Notes: a model not told the origin generated them from the sequence alone. 64,000 nucleotides of DNA from Jacaranda mimosifolia (GCA_018894105.1 CM032123.1:8929001-8993000); one strand, 5' to 3'. Positions 47,534 to 61,377 are shown, numbered from the stretch's first letter. Made by a program: numbers and translations.

Positions 47534-50113
47534 ATTATGTTTGGTATAGAGATTTTGGTGAGGAAAAGGGAAAAAAAATGTTAATGATAATAATTTTGAT
47601 TATTTGATATGTTTGGTTCAAAGATTGTTATGAGGAAAAGAAAAGAAAATACAAAGGAAAATATATTTAAATTTTTGGTTGATAAGGAAAATACTAAAAA
47701 AAAGAAAATTTTGGAAAAAAAAAAAAAATGTATTGGAGTAACATTGAGTTTCAATTTTGTGAGCAAAATGAGAGAAAAATCCTATTTATCCCCTATTTTC
47801 TTCTCCAAGACATTCATCACTCCTCTTCTTTCAATTATTTTCTTCATTATTTTTTTTAACAACTAAACAAACTTGAGATTCTGCATTTCCTTGATTTTAC
47901 TTTTCTTTTTCCTAGTATTTTTCTTTCCTTATTAAAACCCTTAACACTATTTTTGGTTTAAGGATTTTAATTATAAGGAAAGATAAGTACTAGAGAAAAT
48001 GAAAAGAAAACAAAGAAATATAAAATCTGAAATTTGTTTGGTTGTTAAAGAAAATGATGAAGAAATGAAAAGGGAAAAGAGAGGTGAAGAATGTGTTAGA
48101 GAATAATAGAGAGTTCAAATAGGCATTTCCCTTATTTTTCTCACCATTTTGTGAGGAAAATTTATTTTCCTTTGATATACTATATTTTTCCCCAAGTTTT
48201 TCTTTCTTTAGTATTTTCCTAGCTAACCAAACAATCAAAAATATTTTTCTTAGCATTTTCTTTTCTTTTCCTCACCAAAATCCATTAACCAAACTAAGTG
48301 TTAAGGATTTTGACAAGGAAAAGAAAATATTAGGGAAAAGGAGAAGAAAACAAAGAAATATAAAATTTCAAATGTGTTTGGTTGTTAAAGAAAATAATGA
48401 AGAAAAGAGGAATGATGAAAGTGAAGGAAAATGAGAGAAAGTACTTCAATTTGAGGAAAATGAATTTTCCTCAAATACACTATATTATCCTTCAAGTTTT
48501 CCTTTCTTTAGTATTTTTCTTATCAGCCAAACAACCAAATATATTTGTCTAACATTTCTTTTCTTTTCCTTACTAAAATCCATGAACCAAACATAGTGTA
48601 AACCAAACAAAATGTGAGTGATTTTAATTGGCACATGATTTTCTTAACACTATGTTTGGTTTAAGGATTTTGATAAGGAAAGGAAAAGTATCAGAGAAAA
48701 GAAAAGGAAAACAAAGAAATATAAAACTTCAAATTTGTTTGGTTGTTAAAGAAAAATAACTCTCTTTTAATCTCCAACGCATACATCACCCCTCTTTTCC
48801 CCATATTTTTCTTCATTATTTTCTTTAACAACCAAACAAATTTGAGAGATTTTATATTTATGTGTTTTCCTTTTCTTTTCTCTAATACTTTCCTTTCTTT
48901 ATCAAAATCCTTAACACTATATTTGGTTCATGGATTTTGGTGAGTAAAAGAAAAGAAAATACTAGGGAAAATGTTTTTGATTGTTTGGTTGGTAAGGAAA
49001 ATATTAAAAAAAGAAAAACTTGATAGAAAATATAGTGTATTTGAGGAAAATTAATTTTCCTCACAAAATAGTGAGCAAAATGAATTTCCTCACATTGAAG
49101 TACTCTCTCTCATTCTTCTATACACTTTCAAGTTTCATCACTCCTCCTTTCATCATTCCTTTCTTCATTGTTTTCATTAAGGGTAAATTGCATTTTTAGT
49201 CCCACAACTTAGGATATTTTCGATTTTGGTCCCATTCTTTTGCACTTTCTCACATTGCGTCCCATAAGTCCATTTTTTTTCTCAATTTAAGTCCTGAAAG
49301 GGGGTTCCGTCCAATAATTAACGGAGAAGTCACGTGCCACTCACATGGCCGTTAAAATTGTTGCTTTCTTAGTCCCATAAGTTAGGCTTGTTTGCATTTT
49401 TGGTCCCACCGATAGCTTCAATAAATTTTTTGCAGAAGAAGAAAGAAAAATATCTGCAAGTGAAGGTGCCATTTATTTTTGTGGCACATCGTCTTCATTG
49501 AAAACCTCATGGACAAATGAAAATCCAAAGAGGAGGTTTCATGGTTGTACTTCCATGAATAATAGATGTGGTTTTTTTTGTTTGGAAAGACCTCAAATGT
49601 GTGAAAGAACAAGACAAATGATACTTGGGTTATAAGATGTTGAATGTAACGAAGAAAATTTGTTAAAACTTCAAAAAAAATTATTGGAGCTATCGTTGGG
49701 ACCAAAAATGCAAACGAGCCTAACTTATGGGACAACAAAAGCAACAATTTTAACGGCCATGTGAGTGACACATGACTTCTCCGTTAATTATTGGACGGAA
49801 CCCCCTTTCAGGACTTAAATTGAGAAAAAAATGAATTTATGGGATACAATGTGAAAAAGTGCAAAAAAATGGGACCAAAATTGAAAACGGCCTAAGTTGT
49901 GGGACCAAAAATGCAATTTACCCTTTTCATTAACAACCAAACAAATTTGAGAATTTATATTTCTTTGTTTTCTTTTCCTTGTCAAAATCCTTAAACCAAA
50001 TATAGTGAGTTTTCCTTTCTTTAGTATTTTTCTTGCCAAGCAAACAATCAAAAGTATTTTTCTTAGCATTTTCTTTTCTTTTCCTCATCAAAATTTATGA
50101 ATCAAACATAGTG
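47534..50113. repeat. Array of head-to-tail MITEs with CACTATGTTTGGTT ends
   Basis: Several palindromic units share the left end CACTATGTTTGGTTTAAGGA and a right end TCCTTAAACCAAACATAGTG, with long GAAAAG-rich and CTTTTC-rich arms. Boundaries are near 47945, 48300, 48598/48648, 48915 and 50113. Junctions share TTAA or TAA, consistent with 3-bp target duplications of a PIF/Harbinger-type MITE. Units are diverged and partly incomplete. The last is split by the insertion at 49180-49924. ORFs here come from purine- or pyrimidine-rich arms. Confidence 0.7.
49180..49924. mobile_element. Long-TIR foldback element (745 bp) inserted in the MITE array
   Basis: The left arm AGGGTAAATTGCATTTTTAG and the reversed right arm AGGGTAAATTGCATTTTTGG match over about 240 bp with few differences, including AACGGAGAAGTCA and CATGGCCGTTAAAATTG. 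The flanks are a perfect 8-bp TTTCATTA (49172-49179, 49925-49932). It is related to the element at 9196-10163. The close arms suggest it is younger than most copies here. The 117-codon minus frame at 49418-49771 is not recognised. MULE-like is the best guess; an 8-bp TSD leaves hAT possible. Confidence 0.8.
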
Positions 50114-50168
50114 TAAGGGTTATATGCTACCTTTGTTTCTTTATTTTGATGCCTAACATAGTAAAAAG

Positions 50169-50180
<12 letters not shown>

Positions 50181-50260
<80 letters not shown>
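50181..50260 (+). repeat. Compound (GT)15(GA)25 microsatellite
   Basis: Thirty bases of GT pass directly into fifty bases of GA. A short (AT)n precedes it. The two ORFs that cross it consist largely of the repeat and are not genes. Confidence 0.97.
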
Positions 50261-50263
<3 letters not shown>

Positions 50264-51055
50264 ATAATTTTTATATTTTCCATAATCAGAATTTATATCA
50301 ATGTAGGGGCAGTGAAATAGACATCTTAATTACAAAAATCCAAGTCACGATCAGATGCCCAAAATTCAAAGCAATTTAATTTTTTCGCTCGTCATCACTA
50401 ATTTGTTAGAAAGTTTTATAATTTTCAGTTATTAGTTTTCTGCATAGGAATCAAAATTAATACAGAAGATGTTATCCTTTGTTGATAAGAATGTGGAAAG
50501 AGAGACGACAATTGGGATCAAATGAGTGATGTGATCACTAAATAATAAAACAAGTATCGTGTCTATATATTTTGTAGGATTATTTAAATGATATATCAAA
50601 TGTGTATTTTAATGAATTATTGTATCTATTAGATTAAAAAAAATAATATTGTAAGTATACTATTACTTAATAAGAGTCACTAACAAATTTAGTTTCATAG
50701 TTGATCAAATTTTAAAATTTCCTCAACCAAATTATTAATAATATAAATAAACAAAAATATTGAGTCTATTCAAGTAAATGTTATATGTTCATGTGGACTT
50801 AAAATATTTGATTGGACTTTGTTTTGTTGTCTACAAGAATAATTATTTTTAATATTTACATAAACTAAAATTTTCATATTGATCTACATAAATTTTCTAG
50901 TGATAATTATCCATCAATTTAGTTTTGATTTAATTATTAGATATCTAATAGTTTTAATACTTATAAATCAAATTTATTTTTAATACTTAATTGTTAAAAT
51001 TATTTATTATTTAATTTCATAATTAAATTAAAAATAATAATATTGTATTGGCAAG

Positions 51056-51097
<42 letters not shown>

Positions 51098-51649
51098 TCG
51101 TATTATTTGAAAAAGAACTAGTTAATACATTTTAGGGTTGTACGGATAATTTTGAAATTTTATTCTTCTTAATAATGGATAGTTAGAATAGGATGAAAAT
51201 ATCCTACCTAAAAAGTGAGATGTCTCATCCTATAATGAAGGATTTTTATACTGGATCACAACTATGATCATGAGATTTTATCCTCCAAAATATATGTAAT
51301 GTATTAGTAAGTAAAATAAAATAGTATATATATGTACTAACAAAAGGTAAATATAACCCTACTGTATGATAAATTATCCCAAAATCCAAACCATTATGTT
51401 ATGTAGAACGTTACTATGAAGATAAGAAAGGATGTTTTGGTATTTTTTTGTAAAATATCAATGGTGATCAGTAACAAACTAATTCTAAAAACAAATTTTC
51501 TTGGGGAGAGGGTTTTGAAGTTCTACTTGCCCCAGAACTAAAGGGTATGATCTTGTAGTGTACAAATTAAGAAAGCAATTATTTTCAACGGAGAAATATT
51601 TAATTATGAATTGTTTTTAGAAAATTATATAATCTAGTATTTCATAATT
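50261..51649. other. AT-rich intergenic DNA
   Basis: There is no gene. A compound (AT)n(GT)n microsatellite lies at about 51056-51096. The remainder is AT-rich single-copy-looking sequence. Confidence 0.45.
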
Positions 51650-52036
51650 CACTACAAGGAGAACGGAGATTAGTAATAAAATAGCAAGTGACATAATTTT
51701 TTTTGTCATAATAGTGAGTTTCACTAATTTAATGGTGATAAAAATTGTGTTGAGATTATTAGTCATAATCTAGTGGTAATAATAATTTTAATTCTAACCA
51801 ATCATATATAGTGACAATTTGTTACTACACAACCATTATATATGTATCACTAATTATCAATAGCGATAATTTAATTCACTAGTTTTGTCACTATTGAGTT
51901 ATAACACAACAATTTATTATCACTTAAAAAATATCATTAATGACATAATAAAAATTATTACCACTTAATATATACTAATAATTTTCACATTGTTATTTAT
52001 GTTTTTTTATCAAAAGTATTACATTTTCTTGTCGTG
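51650..52036. mobile_element. CACTA-type palindromic MITE, copy D (387 bp)
   Basis: The left tip CACTACAAGGAGAA and reversed right tip CACGACAAGAAAATG are flanked by ATT on both sides (51647-51649, 52037-52039). The interior has TTAGTAATAAAATAGCAAGTGAC and matching inverse words. This is the same family as copies A, B, C and I. Confidence 0.78.
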
Positions 52037-52039
52037 ATT

Positions 52040-53010
52040 TTATACTAAACGCACTCCCATATTTTGAAATGAAAGAAGTATATATTTTCATTGAGATCTG
52101 CTCCAAAAAAATAAAAATTAATGCCCTGAAACTCTATAGGAACACGAGACACGGGTTTTAATTTTCACCAAATGCGTGGACGTTTGTTTTATTTATATGA
52201 ACTTTTTGTAAAATTGTAAAAATAAGATCGTAATAATGACAAATCAATTACAATATAAGATCAAAATTTGGAGTATACAAAGTTATAAAAAAAAATTCTT
52301 TAAAAATAAAAAAAACAAGGACAAGGGTCACCGAAAAACAAAATCAACACCCATGATTGCTTGCATGGCATTTGCAAGAAGTGTTCCATGCAAGTAATCA
52401 CCGGCATTGAGTGTACTTTTTGGTGGGCCATTTCCTTTTTTTTTTTTTAAAATTTTTTTTTAAAGTTTTGGTTCTAATTTTGTACTACTCCAAATTTCGA
52501 TCCTACATTGCGAAGTAGCCACAATTATGGTAATATTTTTATGTTTTTTTCCATTTTTTATTGCAATTTGTTGTTTATTAATTAATGTTAAGTTAGTTGG
52601 AGTAGTCTATGGTCTAATTTTCATTGTACATACCTCATGTGAGGGTTGTACAAATGTACTTAATCTAAACCATTTGATTTAAAACATAAAATCATAGCCT
52701 TTCATTTTAATGATTATATGGTAACGTAATAAATACAATTAACCTGCTACATGTATGATTGATTAATGATTGATTCTAAATAAAAATTGTTATCTATTTG
52801 TGAAAGAAAATCCTAACATTTGATCTATTTATAAAAAACTTATAGAATATGGAATACCCATTTAACTTTTATTAAAAATTTAATAAAAAAAAAAAACTAA
52901 AAATTTAACCCCACAAAAGCCATGCACAAAAAAATATTTGGAAACAATATATATTTACCACACACTGAGTTACATATATAAGAAATACATACATATATAT
53001 AAATGCACAT

Positions 53011-53057
<47 letters not shown>

Positions 53058-54460
53058 AACTCCATCCTCAATTTCAACCCCCACCCAAATTCGATTGTCA
53101 TCACCGAGGACAGACTAATAGGCGGCCAAATTTGGCCATGGCCAGATGGGCTGTCCGAGAAAGGGGGAGAAGGGGGCTGACGAGGTGGGAGTCGTGGGAT
53201 GAGGGGTGGGGGGTTGGGGGGCTTGCTCGCGGCTTGGTGGTTGGAGGAGGATAGGATGATTTTTTATTTTTTTTTGTTTTTTGTTTTTTGTTTTTTAATT
53301 ATTTTGTTTTTAATTAATTTACTAATTCAATCAAATTATTTTAAAACACATTTATATATTAGTATATTATAAGTACTAATTCAAAATAATTATTTGTTAC
53401 TTATTTTATTTAAATTGTATTATTAGGATAATAGTTTTAGATTTGATAATTATTCTTAAATTTTTTATTTTAGTTAATAAATAAAGGTAATTATATTATT
53501 TTTGATATATTTCTTATGTAAGTATTATAAAATATATAATTTAAAATTATGAAATTATGTTGTCTGGTATAATAAATTTTTTTTGAAAAATATCTTTTAA
53601 TTATTTTTTAAAAAGTTACCAAGTACTTAATGCATTAAATTTTAAAATGACAATCAACAACTTGTTGTAAAATTAACGATAATATGTTATAAGAAGATAT
53701 ATGTCATTTAATTCAGTTATACCTCATATATATGAGGTAAATACTAGTAGTATGCCTCATCATAAACATGCCAAACTCTAAAATATAAACTTGCAATTCG
53801 TTGTACAATTAACAATAATTTGTTGTAAAATAACACATGTTATTTATTTAGTGGTACATCATATGAGATAAATACGAACATACCTCACTGTAGATGCCCC
53901 CAAGTTAGTTATGTATTGATGTCCTCTAAGATAATGATGTAATTATTATTTTTCTTAAACAAATATAAGGATAGCTGAGTTTTCACTTGTAGTAAAAGGG
54001 ACAAGTGCCAATCAATTAGAAATTTGCAAAGTGAAGATTGATCTGTATTTAGTTGTTAATTGCTTATCGGAGTAGGATTGTTAATGTCAACATAAAACTT
54101 TTTAATTATACATTTAATCTTTATGTGTGACAAACTTCTCAAAAGAAAAGAAAAGAAAATACTAATTAGCACTATTTACTTGTTTGGGCTCTGCAGGTGA
54201 TCTCATTGACACAGATTGATATCCAATTATCTATTTATGGTCAGTCCACCTTCCGATTATTCAGTGATAAATCAACATAGCCAAAATTAAGGGGAATCAA
54301 CACAGCCAAATTAAGGGGAAGAGGATTCAATTAAAATGATCTTTCTATCCTAAAAATAAAGGCTACAATTATTCGAATACATATTCAAATATTTCAATCA
54401 TTTGATTAATTATTGTAATGGTTCTTTAATAATTTTGATATATTAACATTCAAATATTAA

Positions 54461-54502
<42 letters not shown>

Positions 54503-54657
54503 TCTTTATTATTCTCTAAATAAAGAAACTGTGTTGTTTATTTTTGTATTTAAAAATAAATAAATTAAGGTGGTATTTGTATATTATTATATGGCCTTTT
54601 ACTTTTTAGATATGATTAATTTAAGAGATAGTGAGATACTATCTCGCACTAAAATAT
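52040..54657. other. Intergenic DNA with microsatellites and a GC-rich patch
   Basis: No gene is supported. An (AC)n run is at about 53013-53042. The patch 53085-53250 is GC-rich and contains GGCCATGGCCAG, also present in the island of the MULE-like element at 17.8 kb. About 53650-53900 has a diverged duplicate with TTGTTGTAAAAT and ATGAGGTAAATAC. A (CT)n(AT)n run lies at 54463-54499. Confidence 0.45.
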
Positions 54658-57513
54658 TTCAATATAAAAAAATAATATTAGTGACAAAAATAAATGAATT
54701 ATGTATTAGTATTAATGACATATATCAAATAATAATAATTTTTTTATGTCAATAGTGATACTTTTTAAACGATATGAGTAACTTTTATTTTGTTATAAAT
54801 ATAGTTTATTAGTTAAGAGGATTAGCGCTTTAATTTATCCTTATTGAAAATTGGCGGCAACTATGCAATAGTAAAAATTTGTGATAATTTTTTTTCCCAC
54901 TAAATTGTCATTATAGATGTGTCATTAGTTATTAATAGTGACAACTTAAACACTATATATATGACATTAAAATAAACACTTAAATACTATATTTATTACT
55001 ATTAAATGTGTAAAAATTATTATTCTGATAAAATAATTTTTTTCACTAATTTTTGTTTTTATTTTCATGTTTGGAAATTGATTCAAGAAGTAGTTAAAAA
55101 TAGAATAGAGTATTTGATAAAAATTAATTCATATTTGAATTTATGTAAGAACATATTAAATTACACTTTAGTTTGGGGTTTTAAAAAAATAATGATAAAA
55201 TTGTCAAATATAATTTATAAATACTTAATAAAAAAAATAAAAGTTGAAAATAACACCCTTAAATGTGCTTCTAATTTTTATCATATTTTAATTTTTCTTA
55301 TTTTAACGATCGAATGAATAAAAGCTGGGTGAGAAAACGCCTGTTTTTTTCTTTAAGCAAAAAATTTCAAAAATTGAAAACTCTATCTACTAACAAATAC
55401 TTCCTTAATCCACAATGTGTGACAAAAAATTGAAATCATCCCTTGATTTTATAAGCATAGATGTAATCAAGTGGCAACAAGAAATGCATTTGATTGATTT
55501 TTATAGTAAAAATAGCTACAAGGGTCAACTACAAATGGAGATGATGAGGCATGATTTTGTTGGCAACTCTTTTAATTAGATCTTTTGTAAGGCAACTTTC
55601 CTTTTATTGCATATTTCTATTACAAATGAACAAAAAGAGATAAAATAGTTTAATTGTTGATGAGTGAAATTGATTTCTTGTGGAACTAAAATAATGAAGT
55701 ATAGGAAGTCAATGATGTGAATTTGTGGTGGGGAATTTCTCCACTGTGCTTGTGCTTGTATGCGCCTGTATCAATGAACATTGTATTTTTGAAATGGAAA
55801 CGAATCCATTTAGAATGTTATCAAATTTACACTTACGACAATTATTATAAAAAAAAGATAAGTATATTAACAATAAAATAGTAAGTGATAACGTGTATGC
55901 ATAAGCGATAATAGTTATTGTTTTAATAGTTCTCACAAGTTTTTTTTTTTTTTTTGACACAACAAACTCAGTGTTTAATTTTTGATAAACAAAAAAAAAA
56001 AAAAAAGGAAAGGAAAACCCTTAGTGTTTAAATTATTATTATTGACAATTATTGATATATGACATAATTATAATATCTAAATTATCATGATCCGCCATTA
56101 GTAATATGTATGTAGTAACAAATTAGTAACAATAAAAATTCTTATTATGATTTGTAACAATTTTTCAATCAATACTGTCAATTTAAACTTAATCTTTGTT
56201 CCTATGAGCTTGTAAAAATCATATTTATGACATAATAAAATATGTTTTCACTAATATATGTAATTAATAATAATTTTCATACTGCCATTAATTTAACATC
56301 TTATTACTTTTTCTTTTTAGTGTAGCGAGGAGAGGCTGTAGCCCGACTTACCACAAAATAGCGTAGTACTAACAACCAAAAAAAAAAAATGATAATTTGA
56401 AAATTATCACTAATAACACATATTAAGTGACAATAATTTTTATTAAATTAGTAATATTACTTTTTAAGTGATATTTTGTCACTATTAACTATTAATAACA
56501 TATGTATTAGTGACAATAAAAATTGTCAATATATACAACAATATCTTTATTTTCATTATAATGTTGTTAATATAAATGTGTCACTAAATGTCAATAATAA
56601 CAATGTAAACATAATTTTTATCTATTGAACACGTAAAAGCTGTTATTATGACAAAATTGAACAAAAAATTTTGTTATTAATATATACAATTAGCAACAAC
56701 TTTTACATATCACTTATTACTTTGTCATTAATATTACCTTTTCTTGAAGTGATAATTTTATTTGATCATCTAAGCTTCTTTTTTTTTCTCCTTTTCATAA
56801 ATGGATAGCCAGGAGACCCAACCTCATCGAATCCTTGTGTACTCTCTGATGTCATATTACAATCCCTATGTCAACTAAAATTTTAAACCAGAAAAGCAGA
56901 TTGTTACAAAGAAATAAATACATATTCCTTATGTTAACCATGTTTATTTCTTCCTTAAAAGCAAAGGTAGATGATTAATTCTAAATAATATTACTTTAAA
57001 ATTATAAATAATGATATGATCAATTATGGAAAGAAGAGTATGATTATTCAAAGGAAAGTATAACCAGAGGTGGTACCTAGCTAGAAGTATTATCTTATCC
57101 TAAATTATTGACTAAGCAACTAATCAATTAAGCATAGTAACAAGAATCCAAAGAGATAAATGTGTACAATCTTCCCACCACTATTAATTGATCAAAACTA
57201 CCAGAAATTAAGCTACGTGGATTAGCATAATCCACATAATTAGTTTCCCTAATCAATGATTTAACTGTCCAACATATCCAGCTGCTTAGCATTATTTTCA
57301 AAGCAATTAAAGCCAATCCTAATACAACTGTCATTCATTGTTGGTGCAAATATTCTGCATCAATCTAAATGGCAATGCTGCCTTTGACTAAGAGAATAAT
57401 TATCATTGATTATTTAGCCACTTGAATAGGGGAAAAACAGTAATGTTAACAGAAGAATTGACTAAAAATAGGAAGAATATTGTACAAGTTACTTTTTTAC
57501 TTTTTGATATGAT

Positions 57514-57553
<40 letters not shown>

Positions 57554-57809
57554 TATGTTTATGTATCTCATGGTTTTGCTCAGCTCCTTGTAATGAATCT
57601 TGATTTTGTATTCTATAGAATATGGTCTTATCCTAAAATGGCATTTAACTAATAAAGTTTTTTCTTCTTTTTGTTGTCTTAGTTATTGAATATATTAATT
57701 GTATATTAAAATATTTATTCTTCTCTATGTACTGATTTAGGCTTTTTTTAGATGAAGTTATTTAAATGAAAGGGTCATTGAACATTCCAATGGATCTTAA
57801 TTTTATCAC

Positions 57810-57840
<31 letters not shown>

Positions 57841-58320
57841 CGTGTTATCATATAATTGTATCATATGTTTTTCTTTTTTCTTGGGTAATACCCAAGTTCA
57901 GTGTGTAAAAATATAATATTCATGATAAATATTAAGTGATAATATGAAAATTATTACTAATGATATATGCTAAATAAAAATAATTTTTATTTTATTCATT
58001 ATAATTCATAATAAGTGAACAATTTTTGTTTTGCCATAACAATAGTTCGGTACTAGTGACAGAAACTAGTATTATAAGTTATCATGATAATAATATGACA
58101 AAATTTGTTACTGTGATTTTTGATAAGATTTTTGTTGTCGTTGTACATGTATATATCTTTAACTATTAATAATGACAATAAACACAATACTTATTACTAT
58201 ATATCATGAAAATCATTATTGTAATAAAATAACTTTTTTAATCACTTAATTTATATATAAATAGTAACAATTTTCTTATTATCACTTAATAATGCCATTT
58301 ATATAGTTTCTTTAGTTATA
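54658..58320. repeat. Cluster of worn CACTA-type MITEs
   Basis: At least four diverged copies of the TAGTGACAAAATAA family can be outlined: about 54658-55050, 55835-56322, 56373-56751 and 57925-58315. Right ends such as TTTTCTTTTTAGTG (56322) and CTTTTCTTGAAGTG (56751) are recognisable. (AC)n at 57519-57550 and (TG)n at 57817-57842 lie between copies. The stretch 56755-57510 has no recognised feature. No gene is seen. Confidence 0.55.
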
Positions 58321-58601
58321 TATCTAGAAGTCTATTCTGCAGAAGTGCTTATTTATGGCTTTCCAAATTTTTTTCTTGCACTTTTCTCATTGGATGATCT
58401 CTAAATTCATCCACCAAACGTTTAGCAATACATATAAGCACTTTTTCAAAAGCCATCCAAAAAACTTATTCCATATATGAACTTATTAATAAGAGAGTGA
58501 AACAAATGAGCTCATGGTTTTAGAGAAATTTATGTAAACTAAATGGCCATTCAAATTAAAATAAAATTATAATACAGGACTTTGAATCAATTATCTTCGT
58601 T

Positions 58602-59079
58602 CACTATAAGAAAAAGATAGATTAGTGACAAAATAGTAAGTGAGAATATAAAAGTTATCACAAATTATATACATTAGATGATAAATAATTTGTTTTGTCA
58701 CCTTAGTGATTTTTACAAACTAAACAGCGGCAAGAATAATATTTAAGTTATCACTATTGACAATTAATGACATACCTATGGTGATAATCTAATAAACAAA
58801 AAATAAATAAATTGTCGCAATATATAGCTAGTGACAATTTTTATTCTCATTAAATTATCACAATAGATGTGTCATTAATTGTTAATGTTGACAACTTTAA
58901 ACATTGATTTTTGTCATTATTGATCCATATTGTGACAAAATAAAAATTATTGTAACTTAAAGAACATCATTAGTGACAAAATTAAACGAAAATTGTTGTC
59001 ACTTAATAGTCATTAATGACAATTTTTGCTTTATCACTTTTTATTTTGTCACCAGTATATATTGCATTTTTTGTACTTG
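58602..59079. mobile_element. CACTA-type palindromic MITE, copy I (478 bp)
   Basis: The left tip CACTATAAGAAAAAGATAG leads into ATTAGTGACAAAATAGTAAGTG. The right arm is the inverse, ending in ATGCATTTTTTGTAC-like sequence with a mutated tip, so the TSD is not readable. It is the best preserved uninterrupted copy apart from D. Confidence 0.68.
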
Positions 59080-59482
59080 CTACTCATTTATAGAAAATGT
59101 TTTGCATGTTAAGGAAAAATGAAAAGAATTCAAACTCGCTTGAAGGATTTTAGAAAATATTACATATTGAATATTATTGTCAATAATTTAATTTTCTAAG
59201 TGAAATAACACTATCATGTTAGATGAATTTATGAAAGACATTGATTCAGTTTTCCCCACACAACATAATTATCACATATTGTAATTCAATTGTGATTATT
59301 ATACTGCAAATTAAATTAAAGGACGTAAAAATATAATTCCCATGACACGGTGTCTCTCCTCCATAAGATAATTATGAGATTGGCATATAAATAATCTCTC
59401 TCTCTCCTCCACACACACCCCCCCCCCCCCCCAACAATTTTTTGTTTCCTAGTTATTTCCTCTTAAAATTCCACATATCTTA
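59080..59482. other. AT-rich intergenic DNA with a C-run
   Basis: No gene is seen. A short CT microsatellite and a run of about 15 C lie at about 59394-59432. Confidence 0.45.
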
Positions 59483-59666
59483 GAACTAATAGACCTTCTT
59501 AAGTGATGAAAAAAATTTACATGCATATAATTGGGCTAAAATTCACATAAATTAATATATAGCTTTTTGAACTAATAGACCTTCTTGAAGTGATGAAAAA
59601 AACTTACATGTATATAATTGGGCTAAAATTCACATAAATTAATATATATATATATATAGCTTTTTG
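59483..59666 (+). repeat. Tandem duplication, two units of about 86-98 bp
   Basis: Unit 1 (59483-59568) and unit 2 (59569-59666) both read GAACTAATAGACCTTCTT...AATTGGGCTAAAATTCACAT...AGCTTTTTG. They differ by a few substitutions and a longer (AT)n in unit 2. The high identity suggests a recent event. Confidence 0.93.
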
Positions 59667-60758
59667 GCTAAACTTTGGTAAAGACTCATCGTTGATGCAC
59701 TTGATTTCTTTAAGGAACTTGGGCTCCTTATTCGATTGACTTCCATGTGGTGGATTATGAATGCACTAGTAAAGGCACAAACATACTTATTTGCACTTTA
59801 TGAGATTTTAACAATTTTTAATTGAAGAATGTTTTTCTATTACGAAAGGACAACTTATTACGCTTATAATTGCTATTTTTTGGGTATCACTAATCCTTAT
59901 GAACTTTTGTAGAACACAGAAGAAAGAAAGATTGAATTTAATAAAGAAAGACAAAACAAGACCATGACAACCAGGCATGAAACTTTCTTACAATTGGAAA
60001 GCATGTTAAGATACTAAAGCAAACCCTAGTGATAGCCTAAATCTCTACTGGTTTAATTAGCAACTAAACAAGTTGTCCCACAATCCATGCAACATAAGTA
60101 CTTTTTTTGGTCTTTATTTTTTATCTTTGAATAAATGATGGCTGCTATTTGTGTGACGCCTTACACATCATTGTGGAAAGTAAGTGAGAATAAATTATGA
60201 TATATATTGACATGCTAACTATTACATGTTAACACGTACATGAGTAATTTAGTTGATTGATGATTATTCTGCAATGCAGATAAGGCTATGAGCCTAACTT
60301 CTTTCAACTAATTGGCTAATCTCCAAATTATGCATTGATACAAAGTCAGAGTTTAATAGAATTTTACAACATGACTAGTAAATATTTGCCTATCACCATG
60401 ATTTGATAGTGAAATAACTAATCCTAAGATGACTTATATATGGCTAATCTTTGAAAATACTATATATAAACAAACATATACACTTTTTGTTTGGTCTTTT
60501 ACTAGAAATCACATCCAACACGCATCTTCAGAAATGTTGTTATAATGTGATTATATAAAGGATTTATAGCAACTAATTCATTAATAAAAAATGCTACATG
60601 AAGTTATACAACCAAATTAATATGAACATAACAAATCACTATGCATCCAATCTTTTGGACAATTCTTGAATACGAGGAACATGTAATCTCTCTCCCTCTC
60701 TCTCTTGCTCCCCCCCCCCCAACCCCCCCACCCCCCCAGTGCTCAGGCCATCTCACAA
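59667..60758. other. Intergenic DNA, no gene seen
   Basis: This is AT-rich sequence with no convincing coding or RNA feature. A CT-rich and C-rich run with interruptions lies at 60688-60738. Confidence 0.45.
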
Positions 60759-61377
60759 TAGGCTTGACAAGTTCAACCCAATATGTGGATATTCATCCTA
60801 CCCGTTCATCGTAGGATAGATTGAAAACTAGCTTTGCATGTGATGAGACAAGTTTTAATATGAATTTCATACGAGGTGGGCTGGTTTAGATTTAGGACCA
60901 ACCCTCCCCACTTTGGCCTAAATACTTAAACAATTATAATATATCATATATTTGTATGATTTTTTATAGTTTAGTTTTTTATGGATATATCTGGATATCA
61001 TCATAATGTTGAATATTATTTTGTTGATTTTATAATTTAAATTTTAATTGATATATTAAATATTGTCATATTGATTGAATTTTTTTGTATAATTTGATGA
61101 GATTGTAGTTGAATTATCAAATTATAATTAATTAAATAATTTTTTTTAAAAAGTTGGTAGGTAGGGGACAAGGCAGGGCAAAGCAGATGCAGATTTTACA
61201 TATTTAATGTGGGACGGAGTAGGTGTGGGTTTTACAGATTTAATGTGAGGGCTGACTAAAATTTTTAAACTTGAAATCCATAGGGCTAGATGAGGTAGGC
61301 TTTAAAATATTTTTTCAAGCGTAGGACACGTTTGGGGTTAAGGAAAACCCATCCCATCCACCGGACTGCCAAGCCTA
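60759..61377. repeat. MITE-like repeat with TAGGCTTG termini
   Basis: The left tip TAGGCTTGACAAGTT and reversed right tip TAGGCTTGGCAGTCC are inverted partners, with GGGTTT/AACCCA words inside. No convincing target duplication was found. Likely a hAT-type MITE, but uncertain. Confidence 0.5.

Noticed and set aside
50095..50379. ORFs of Ser-Leu, Thr-His or Arg-Glu repeats
   Set aside because: They are translations of the compound (GT)n(GA)n microsatellite.
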